DNA from: Galbibacter kalidii
GTDB taxonomy: Bacteria; Bacteroidota; Bacteroidia; Flavobacteriales; Flavobacteriaceae
DNA: 64,000 bases
Assembly: GCF_026241135.1 (NCBI RefSeq)
Contig: NZ_JAPFGA010000001.1
Location: 434,001 to 498,000, forward strand
Direction of reading: 5' to 3'
The notes under the pieces: generated by a model
Seen by the model: only the letters and a program-made list of their open reading frames with translations
The model's database searches: none
Told to the model about the DNA's origin: nothing
Made by a program: the position numbers and the translations under genes
Shown here: in pieces, positions 34,962 to 43,190 of the stretch
Position numbering within the stretch: the stretch's first letter is position 1
Layout: every line of letters begins with the position of its first letter

Positions 34962-37358
34962 ATGACCAAAAACTTTTTTAAACAGATGAAATATATATTC
35001 ACAACTTTTTTCTTGACGTTATCTTACTTGAGCATAGCACAAAGCCCAAAAGCGACCCATAATTTTGATTTTGATTGGAAGTTCTTACTTCAAGACATCA
35101 CAGAAGCCAAAAATGCCAATTTTGATGATAGCAATTGGCAGGAAGTTCAGCTGCCGCATGACTGGAGCATAAAGCAACCCGTGTCAAAGGAAAATGCCGG
35201 TAAAGGTTGGATGGCAGGAGCAATGGGCTATTTACCGGGAGGCATTGGCTGGTATCGTAAAGGATTTCAATTGCCCAAAAGTGATGAAGGAAAGAAAGTT
35301 GTCATTCAATTTGACGGGGTTTATCATCAAAGTGATGTTTATATCAATGGTGAACATTTAGGGTTTCACCCTTATGGCTATACCACATTCGAATATGACT
35401 TAACTCCCTACTTAAACTACGGAGGAGAGAATACGATTGCCGTGAGAGTAGACCATAGCGATGCTCCTTCATCACGTTGGTATTCAGGTTCAGGGATCTA
35501 CAGACATGTCTGGCTAAAAGTGACCGATCCGGTACATGTCGCCACATGGGGTACCTACATCACCACTCCGGAGATTTCAGAAAAGGAAGCACAGGTCAAC
35601 ATAGCTACCACCATTGAGAACAGTAGTCAAAGTCCGGTAGAAGTTTTGGTGGAAAACCAGATCATTGACAAGCAGGGAAAGAAGGTAGCAGTAGAGAAGT
35701 CAAAGCTTCAGGTAGGGGCATCGAAGCAGGAGACACTGCAACAATCCCTAATGCTCAAGGATCCTCAGCTTTGGTCAATCAAAGCGCCAAACTTATATGC
35801 TATGGAAACCACCGTAAAGGTGAACGGCAAAGCAGTTGATCAATACAAGAGCACGTTTGGTGTTAGAGAGATCAGGTTCGATGCAGATAAAGGGTTCTTC
35901 CTCAATGGAGAGAATATCAAAATGAAAGGCATGAACCTCCACCCGGATGCAGGGTCATTAGGCACAGCAGTACCCGACAGATCTTACCTGCGAAGGCTTC
36001 AAATACTCAAAGAATATGGCGTCAACGCTATCAGGTGCTCACACAATCCGCCAACGTCTGAATTTTTAGATATGTGTGATAGCCTGGGCTTTGTGGTGAT
36101 CGATGAGGCATTTGATAAATGGAAAGGCGGGTATTATGCGAAATATTTTGATGAGTGGTGGCAGGGGGACATGGATGCCATGGTCTTGCGGGACCGCAAT
36201 CATCCATCTATAGTACTTTGGAGTATCGGAAATGAAACAGGTGAGCAGTTCGATACAACCGGAGAAGGCACCGAGCGTGCCATTATGCTAAGGGATTATG
36301 TCTATGACCTGGATCCCAGTCGGTTGGTTACGGCAGGACTTCGGCCAGATCAGGAGAGAAGGCATAATGCAAATGGTTTTGCTCAAAGTCTGGACGTGGT
36401 TGGTTACAATTATCAGGAGCCCTGGTTGAAGGATGAAAAAAGACAATTTTCCGATCGAATTATGTATGTATCTGAAGCCTTCTGTTATTATCGCAATAGA
36501 AAAAATAAGTTCAGAGCTTTTGACCCTGTTAATCCATGGTATGATGTAGCGAACAATGACTTTGTTTTTGGTCAGTTCCTTTGGCCCGGGGTTGATTACA
36601 TGGGTGAAAGCAAAAGATGGCCCAGTATGGGGCGGGTGAATGGTCTTTTTGATGTCTGCATGTTTGAAAAACCTGCCGCTGCATTTCATCGCTCCGTCTG
36701 GAACGATGAGCCCATGGTGAGAATTGCAGTGGCCGATCAGTCATTGGATATAGATCCCGGAAAACCTCACTGGAGTTGGCCTTTTTTGGCCGACCACTGG
36801 AACTTCCCTCAATATAAAGGACGTATCATCCTGGTTCAAACTACCACCAATTGCGATAGCGTAGAATTGGTCTTGAATGACAAATCCCTGGGGTTCCGAA
36901 ATACTTCCGATTACTCGAATAACACTATTGTATGGCATGTTCCTTATAATGAAGGCCGCATTGTGGCCAGAGGTTACAAGGCAGGTCGGGAAGTGACGAA
37001 CTATGAACTAAAAACTGCCGGAGAACCTGCACAAATTTTGCTGTCTGCAGATCGCACACAGATCGCCGCTGATGGTCAGGACCTATCTCACATTGCAATC
37101 AGGATTGTAGATAAGAAAGGCATTGTAGTTCCTGATGCCGACCGAACAATTACGGTTGAAGTACTTGGACTTGGAAACGGTAGATTGTTAGGGTTAGACA
37201 ACGGCGATCTGCGAGATTCCTTTACCCCAAACTCAATACAGACCTATTTCGGAAAAGCTTTGCTTACGGTTCAATCAGGTCGTTCAAAAGGAGCTATACA
37301 AGTAATAGTAAAGTCCGAGAGGTTGCCTGATGCTATCTTACAAATAACAACAGAATAA
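34962..37358 (+). CDS. GH2 family exo-glycosidase (beta-galactosidase-like), copy 2
   Basis: The 798-residue secreted enzyme is collinear with the GH2 at 7453 and highly similar throughout, for example DFDWKF, YLPGG.GWYRK and RCSHNPPTSEFLDMCDSLGF. The acid/base is in VLWSIGNETGEQ and the nucleophile in MYVSEAFCYY. The region after the nucleophile differs most (FCYYRNRKNKF against YPYYRGKGKEY), and this could change specificity. DUF4982-like and Big/invasin-like domains complete the C-terminus. It follows SusD behind a terminator and may have its own promoter or arise by readthrough. Confidence 0.88.
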   Translation: MTKNFFKQMKYIFTTFFLTLSYLSIAQSPKATHNFDFDWKFLLQDITEAKNANFDDSNWQEVQLPHDWSIKQPVSKENAGKGWMAGAMGYLPGGIGWYRKGFQLPKSDEGKKVVIQFDGVYHQSDVYINGEHLGFHPYGYTTFEYDLTPYLNYGGENTIAVRVDHSDAPSSRWYSGSGIYRHVWLKVTDPVHVATWGTYITTPEISEKEAQVNIATTIENSSQSPVEVLVENQIIDKQGKKVAVEKSKLQVGASKQETLQQSLMLKDPQLWSIKAPNLYAMETTVKVNGKAVDQYKSTFGVREIRFDADKGFFLNGENIKMKGMNLHPDAGSLGTAVPDRSYLRRLQILKEYGVNAIRCSHNPPTSEFLDMCDSLGFVVIDEAFDKWKGGYYAKYFDEWWQGDMDAMVLRDRNHPSIVLWSIGNETGEQFDTTGEGTERAIMLRDYVYDLDPSRLVTAGLRPDQERRHNANGFAQSLDVVGYNYQEPWLKDEKRQFSDRIMYVSEAFCYYRNRKNKFRAFDPVNPWYDVANNDFVFGQFLWPGVDYMGESKRWPSMGRVNGLFDVCMFEKPAAAFHRSVWNDEPMVRIAVADQSLDIDPGKPHWSWPFLADHWNFPQYKGRIILVQTTTNCDSVELVLNDKSLGFRNTSDYSNNTIVWHVPYNEGRIVARGYKAGREVTNYELKTAGEPAQILLSADRTQIAADGQDLSHIAIRIVDKKGIVVPDADRTITVEVLGLGNGRLLGLDNGDLRDSFTPNSIQTYFGKALLTVQSGRSKGAIQVIVKSERLPDAILQITTE

Positions 37359-37551
37359 AAGCAATTCATATAAAAAGATATATACAATCCCTTCTTACAA
37401 AGTTTTTGCTCTGGTGGCAAAAAATCCGTTCTAAGCTCTAAACACGCAAAAGTCCTTAACGGAAAGTTGAATTTGGGACTGATTGGTTTCACATAAAGTT
37501 ATTGCTTTGTTACTTTTGGATTAGCCTTTTAATTGTACTTAATCATATATT

Positions 37552-38994
37552 ATGAACAAATATTCTCTTTTTATTATTTTATTTTTAACACTCTGTGGCT
37601 GTAATAATGAAAAAAACCACACCGGTGACAAAGAACAATGCACTGTTGTTTTTACCAGCGTCGATTCCATAGCCAATTTATCACTAAATGTTTATTTTGC
37701 CCCTAATTTTGAGATATTCAGGGCATCGAAGGATTCCATGGGCTTCATTACTTTTGAAATTCCGGGAATGAAACATGGAGTGGTCTCTATTCAAAAATCA
37801 GGGGTCTCCATTGATGTCTTTGTTACGAACAATGATACGATCAAGATAGAGACTTTAAATGATGGGGAAGATATCTCTTTTGGATTTGAGGGAAACAAGG
37901 CTCCACATTACAATTTTTTTAGAAAACAAAAAAAAAATATTAGTAGATATCAAAAGTTTTCTGGGGACATCTTCCTATATAAAGAAAGTTGTGAACGCAG
38001 TTTTCAGGAGAGAAAAGATTTCCTGAAAGAGTATGCATTAGATAATAAAGTGTCCTTGGAATTTGTTGATTACGTTAGTAAAATATTTAAATACAGATAC
38101 TTATATGAACTGACCGTACCGCTTTCAAAAATCCCAATCGAAGAACTTCATTCGGTCGGTAAAGAGTACCTTGAAGATTTACAAGTAGAAGACTTTGATG
38201 ATAACAGCATTTTGAAAATTCGGACAGCCACATTGGCACTTCACAAGTATTTAGGATACTACGTCACCCAATCTTATAGAGGGTATGAAGGGGGCGATGA
38301 ATTTGAAAGGCATTTTGAGGAAATTACACGCGGATTAAACGGCCGGGTGCGTGAATATGCTTATACTGCCTTGTTGGAGGACTATTATAGAAACCTTTTG
38401 CCCAATAATATTAATTTGTTAAAAAAATATGTAAAAACAGTAAGAAAATCAGTAAAAGATACCGCTTTTTTAAGAAAGCTGGATAAAATTAATAATAGGC
38501 TACTTTCATTAAAAAATCCATTACCAGACAGTATTAAAAGCATACGGTTGATGGGATTGGATGATAAAACTACGTCACTAGGGACAATTTTAGAAAAACA
38601 CAAAACTAGTACCATCGTGGTGGATAATTGGGCCAGTTGGTGCTGGGCTTGCCTTATGGATATGGAAGAGGCAAAAGAATTTAAGGAACAAATCGTAAAG
38701 GAAGGGATAGCGTGGATCTATATTTCAATTGATCAAGAAAAAGACATTGGTAAGTGGAAACAAACATCCAGGGAGAAGCAGAAGTTGGGGTTAATGGTAA
38801 ATCAGTACTTGGTCACTGGCGATGATTTGAAAATGTATAATGATTTTTTTGGCACCACTGAGGGTATTCCTCGATACCTGTTTTTTAACAGCAAAGGTGA
38901 ATTGTCCTTATATAAGGGCCCGCGCCCAACTGATCCAGTTACTTTTAGAAAAGTCCTTGACCAATTGAAAACAGATAAAATGAAAATTGAATGA
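37552..38994 (+). CDS. Thioredoxin-fold (TlpA/ResA-like) lipoprotein
   Basis: The 480-residue lipoprotein (lipobox LTLCGC) has an N-terminal beta-rich domain (about 30-130), a helical middle and a C-terminal thioredoxin fold with active site NWASWCWACLMDM (CWAC) and the cis-Pro loop in TTEGIPRYLFFN. Such TlpA-like lipoproteins are common in Bacteroidota and reduce or sense cell-envelope disulfides; some lie in PULs for unknown reasons. It stands alone between GH2 and the minus-strand VCBS gene. A direct role in glycan use is not evident. Confidence 0.8.
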   Translation: MNKYSLFIILFLTLCGCNNEKNHTGDKEQCTVVFTSVDSIANLSLNVYFAPNFEIFRASKDSMGFITFEIPGMKHGVVSIQKSGVSIDVFVTNNDTIKIETLNDGEDISFGFEGNKAPHYNFFRKQKKNISRYQKFSGDIFLYKESCERSFQERKDFLKEYALDNKVSLEFVDYVSKIFKYRYLYELTVPLSKIPIEELHSVGKEYLEDLQVEDFDDNSILKIRTATLALHKYLGYYVTQSYRGYEGGDEFERHFEEITRGLNGRVREYAYTALLEDYYRNLLPNNINLLKKYVKTVRKSVKDTAFLRKLDKINNRLLSLKNPLPDSIKSIRLMGLDDKTTSLGTILEKHKTSTIVVDNWASWCWACLMDMEEAKEFKEQIVKEGIAWIYISIDQEKDIGKWKQTSREKQKLGLMVNQYLVTGDDLKMYNDFFGTTEGIPRYLFFNSKGELSLYKGPRPTDPVTFRKVLDQLKTDKMKIE

Positions 38995-39212
38995 CGATAT
39001 ACATTGGATTATGGTCGAACCTTTTGCCATCTCGAATATTGCAAAAAGATGTGTTAATTTCTGGCGATGAAAACTTGTCATCTCGCCCATGTATCCCAGA
39101 TGAATAATAGATTCACTAACTGTAATGAATAGATAGTATACCGATATGTTTATACATACCGCAAACCAAGGATTCGGAATCAATTTATATCTCCCGGATT
39201 ATAATCCACTAG

Positions 39213-42200
39213 TCACTCACTTTTAAATACTTTTAGTTCGTTATCGTATTGAGAAACGATAAATAAATTCTCACCGGTAACAGACTTTAACTTTATCATG
39301 GAGTTAGATGCCCCGGGAACATAGAATCCACTTTTTTCTAATTTTATGGTCGTAAAATCACCTTTTCCATCACCTTTTAAAAATAGTCCATTTAAGGCGT
39401 CTAATTGCCCCACACTGGTTTCTATACCAAAATCATTGGTAAGGCATAAAATATCCTGATAACCATCCTGATCTAAATCTTCTACCCAAATTTTATTTAC
39501 TGTAGACATTTGTGCTTCCAACGGCAGTTCTACTAATTTAAATTGATTGTTTCCTAAGTTAATAGCAACCGCTGAAGCCAAATAGTTTACTGTCATTTTA
39601 TAACTTTGCTTCAATTGCTTTTCAGGAAAAATATCTTGAATGGTAGCATGGGCATAATCTTCATAATAAAGTAATTCTTTTTTTAAATAGGGCAAACGTT
39701 TCATTATTAAACCTTTGTTGTGAACCGGAAACTCTAAATATTCCGATTTTTTATCGTTTCGTTGATTTAGGACATATCGGGTAATGATGGGATCTATACT
39801 TTCATTTTTATCAAAATCATTTACATAGATAGAAATAGGGTGCGTTGGGTCTGCTTTATAAAAAGTATTTAAACCAAAATTTCCCAATACCAGATCCGGC
39901 AAGCCATCTTGATTAAAATCCCCTGTTGATACCGTTCGCCACCAACCGCTTATTTCAGCAAGATTGGTTTGGTTGGTAACGTTTACAAACTTACCATTTT
40001 GATTCTTAAAAAAAGTTATGGGCATCCACTCGCCTACAAAAATTAAGTCTTCCCAGCCGTCGTTATCAAAATCTATGGGTAAAATATCGGTAACTAAACC
40101 TAAATTTTTAAAATCCGGAGCTTGCTTTTGCGAAACATCCTTTAATATAAGAGAATCTTTTTCTGAGGTATTCTCATATAGAAATGAAGAAACGGGTAGC
40201 GGATACAGCCAGGCACGAACCTGTCCTCCCACTACAATGTCTAATTTACCGTCTTTATTAAAATCAATTGTTTTTGCACAAGATTTACTGACTAAATTTT
40301 TGGGTGCGCTTTGATAATTGGGCGTAAAATTACCGGCTCCATCGTTTAAATAAACAATATCCTGGTAAATTTTTGAACGATCCGGATGATGATTTCCGCC
40401 GGAAACAGCATAAATATCCAAGTCGCCATCATTGTCTAAATCTTTTAAAACAAGGTCGCTATGGATAGGGTGAGGTAAATTTTCAGATTTGGGAAGCGGA
40501 ACACCTGTAAATTTCCCGTTTTCCTGTTGGAAAAAAACATAACCATTCAAAGACATTTGTCCCCCCACGACAAAATCTTCCCTACCATCCTGATTTATGT
40601 CCCCGGCAGTTATTATGGGACCCAATTCTGATAATTTATGGGGCAATAAGTTTTGCAGATCAAAATCTGAAAAGATATAGCTTTGTGGCTTATAATCAAT
40701 ATTTATATCTTTAGTAGCATCAGTGAAAAGTGGTTGGACTTTTTCTTTTTCCGGTTTTGTGGAAGTATTCTTCCCGTTTTGTATGTCAATTGTCAACATC
40801 TGATTAGGCTGCACATCGTACAAAACAGATGTTAAATTAGAGTGCCAACTTACTACTACAGAGTCTATTATTTCTAGTTTCGGTAAACCAAAATGAATGC
40901 GTGAATCTACGGTAGACGAATATCCCCTAAACGGATAAGAACGATAGGTTTGAAATTTATCCCCATAATAAATAGAAACTTTAGCGCCCAATGCAGCAAT
41001 ATTTGGATTTTTTCCTTTTAATTTAATTTTTAAATGATTGTTTACACCCTGTATTTTTTCATTATTATTTTTAAATAATAACGCTTCCATATTAATATTG
41101 TTCACCACCAAGTCCAAGTCTCCGTCATTATCCAAATCTACATAAGCCCCGCCATTGGAAAAGGAAGGAATATCCAGTCCCCAATCTTTGGTGGTTTCTT
41201 TAAAAGTATATCCTTTTTGATTATGGTACATATAATTGGGGGTTTTTACTATTGGGGCATGCTCTAAGATTTCTTTGTCATCCAATTGTGTTTGTGCATT
41301 TTCCCTAAAAGAAATAAAATCCCCATTGGTAATATCTTTAGGATACCCATTGGTAATATAAATATCCCTATATCCGTCATGGTCAAAATCAGCTACGATG
41401 GGGGACCAACTCCAATCGGTCTCGGCAATTCCAGACAAATACCCAATTTCTGAAAATGCGGGTCGTTTTATAGTTGGGATATTTCCCATGTTTAATTGAA
41501 AAGCATTATGAGGATATTTTACCTGATAGTCTAATTTTAATGCTAATTGATAAGTATCGTATGTTTTATTAGACTGCATAGTTTTTCTTCGGTAATTATC
41601 TTCCGGCATCATATCTAGTTCCACTATATCATCTAATCCGTCATTATTAATGTCTATAATATCATTACCCATTGCATTTTCTGCTGTATGTTTAAAATAG
41701 GTTTTCGTCTCATTCTTAAACGTTCCATTTTGTTGGTTGATGTAAAGCGCATTGTCGGGTGTAAAATCATTGCTCACATAAATGTCGTCCCAGCCATCAT
41801 GATTGATATCGGTAATACTAGCAGAATGTCCAAAACCCGAAAAGGTAATCCCCGATTTTTGAGAAACATTGGTAAAAACCGGATGTCCCGATTCTTTGTT
41901 CCAATTATTTTCCAATAGTTTGTCGGTATTAGGGTGTTCTTTTTGAGTATTGGTTTCACGATACGTACCGGGCTGCTCTCCAGGAACAATTTCATTGTTC
42001 AGTAAATAAACATCTAAATCACCATCTTTATCATAATCAAAAAAATAAGCCATTGTTGTGTGTGCATCATCATCTAACCCATAGGCCGCTGCTTGTTCTC
42101 GAAAAACGGGTATGTTATTTTCATCTAACCCTTTATTGATGTAGAGTAAATTTTTACGAAGCGCTGATTTTTTAAAAATTGTAGCCGAGACATAAATATC

Positions 42201-42608
42201 CATCCAACCATCGTTGTTAATATCTAAAACGGTAACGCCTCTACAAAATCTACCGGATGCAGCTACACCGGCTTTTTCTGAAATATCTTCAAAAATAAAA
42301 TCACCTTTGTTTAAATAGAGTTTATTGTTTACAAAGTTGCCGGTAAAATAAATATCTTGTAAACCATCGTTATTAAAATCTCCAATGCCTACTCCTCCTC
42401 CATTATATATATTGGGTTCTACTATAGCATTTAAAGAATCGGTATATTCTATCATGTTTTTAAAATGAATACCGGAATGTTCTGATGTTATTTTTTCAAA
42501 CTGTTTGGTGGAAAATGTATCGCAGCTAAAAAAAATAATAAAACTGCAAAAAATAATTGTAGATGAAAAAAATCGTCTTGCTGTCGTGTTCATCATTTTA
42601 AAATTCAT
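39213..42608 (-). CDS. VCBS/FG-GAP repeat lipoprotein with ASPIC/UnbV-like region
   Basis: The 1131-residue lipoprotein (lipobox IIFFSC) is built of calcium-loop repeats such as DFNNDGLQDIYF, DINNDGWMDIYV, DYDKDGDLDVYL and DLDNDGDLDLVV, which fold as beta-propellers. The middle (about 535-620, ISIYYGDKFQTYRSYPFRGYSS..IHFGLPK) is the ASPIC/UnbV module. Proteins of this kind sit on the Bacteroidota surface and often accompany SusCD genes; the function is not established. It is the only minus-strand gene between 5 and 59 kb and faces away from the divergent promoter region at 42805. Confidence 0.85.
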   Translation of the reverse strand: MNFKMMNTTARRFFSSTIIFCSFIIFFSCDTFSTKQFEKITSEHSGIHFKNMIEYTDSLNAIVEPNIYNGGGVGIGDFNNDGLQDIYFTGNFVNNKLYLNKGDFIFEDISEKAGVAASGRFCRGVTVLDINNDGWMDIYVSATIFKKSALRKNLLYINKGLDENNIPVFREQAAAYGLDDDAHTTMAYFFDYDKDGDLDVYLLNNEIVPGEQPGTYRETNTQKEHPNTDKLLENNWNKESGHPVFTNVSQKSGITFSGFGHSASITDINHDGWDDIYVSNDFTPDNALYINQQNGTFKNETKTYFKHTAENAMGNDIIDINNDGLDDIVELDMMPEDNYRRKTMQSNKTYDTYQLALKLDYQVKYPHNAFQLNMGNIPTIKRPAFSEIGYLSGIAETDWSWSPIVADFDHDGYRDIYITNGYPKDITNGDFISFRENAQTQLDDKEILEHAPIVKTPNYMYHNQKGYTFKETTKDWGLDIPSFSNGGAYVDLDNDGDLDLVVNNINMEALLFKNNNEKIQGVNNHLKIKLKGKNPNIAALGAKVSIYYGDKFQTYRSYPFRGYSSTVDSRIHFGLPKLEIIDSVVVSWHSNLTSVLYDVQPNQMLTIDIQNGKNTSTKPEKEKVQPLFTDATKDINIDYKPQSYIFSDFDLQNLLPHKLSELGPIITAGDINQDGREDFVVGGQMSLNGYVFFQQENGKFTGVPLPKSENLPHPIHSDLVLKDLDNDGDLDIYAVSGGNHHPDRSKIYQDIVYLNDGAGNFTPNYQSAPKNLVSKSCAKTIDFNKDGKLDIVVGGQVRAWLYPLPVSSFLYENTSEKDSLILKDVSQKQAPDFKNLGLVTDILPIDFDNDGWEDLIFVGEWMPITFFKNQNGKFVNVTNQTNLAEISGWWRTVSTGDFNQDGLPDLVLGNFGLNTFYKADPTHPISIYVNDFDKNESIDPIITRYVLNQRNDKKSEYLEFPVHNKGLIMKRLPYLKKELLYYEDYAHATIQDIFPEKQLKQSYKMTVNYLASAVAINLGNNQFKLVELPLEAQMSTVNKIWVEDLDQDGYQDILCLTNDFGIETSVGQLDALNGLFLKGDGKGDFTTIKLEKSGFYVPGASNSMIKLKSVTGENLFIVSQYDNELKVFKSE

Positions 42609-42804
42609 TTTGTGAAGTACACAAAATAGTGTATTTCTTTAAGCTATCCAATATCGGGGTCTACGACAGATTTCACTTTATGCAGCTTTTAATATTAACA
42701 TCCTGACCTTATCCCATCGCTTACTTCTGTAGACTGTCCTAAGCAGGGCCGGCCGTAACGCGTGGACGCCAACCATAGAGGAGAAAGAAATCAATAATGA
42801 GTAA

Positions 42805-42984
42805 AGGCTTAAAAATTATCATATTGACGGTAAAAGTAGGTCATAATTTATCAAAATAGAACTATAATTTATACTCCCGAAAACGATTTTCTTAATACAA
42901 TTGTAAGGTAGAAATCATTGGTTGCTATCAATGATATGTCTTTTACAATTATGGGAGTAAACTAACCTAATTAAACATTATTTT
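42805..42984 (+). promoter_or_regulatory. Third, decaying copy of the uxuA/SusC control region
   Basis: TCATAATTTATC (42841) and CTATAATTTATA (42862) keep the 21-bp period. The LacI palindrome has gained one base (GAAAACGATTTTC, 42879-42891), which breaks its symmetry. The left arm CCCATAA of the leader hairpin is missing while TTATGGG remains. It precedes the SusC stump and, in effect, the GH115 gene. The rest of the 42609-42840 gap holds no gene that I can see. Confidence 0.65.
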
Positions 42985-43190
42985 ATGAGACACTTTTTAA
43001 TTAAAAAGAGGATTCTTTTGTTATTCTCATGCTGGGGAGGAGGCATCACTTTTATGTATGCCGGCTCTGGATTATTTATTGATCCTACACCAAGGTTTTA
43101 TTGTCAAGGGAACTGTGTTTCTGAGACAGACAATCAACCACTGCCGGGAGCAACAGTAATAGTGAAGGGAACTTCTGAAGGACTCCCATG
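42985..43190 (+). pseudogene. 5' stump of a second susC gene
   Basis: The first about 70 codons match the SusC start at 30035 closely in DNA (MRHFLIK.RI.LLFSCWGG..YAGSGLF.DP, SETDN.PLPGA.VIVKGTS). A frameshift is seen after the DPT region (PRFYCQGN where the intact gene reads DFIVKGT), and the similarity stops abruptly after the codons for GTSEG. There the GH115 gene begins within a few bases. The rest of SusC and its SusD have been lost. Confidence 0.85.
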
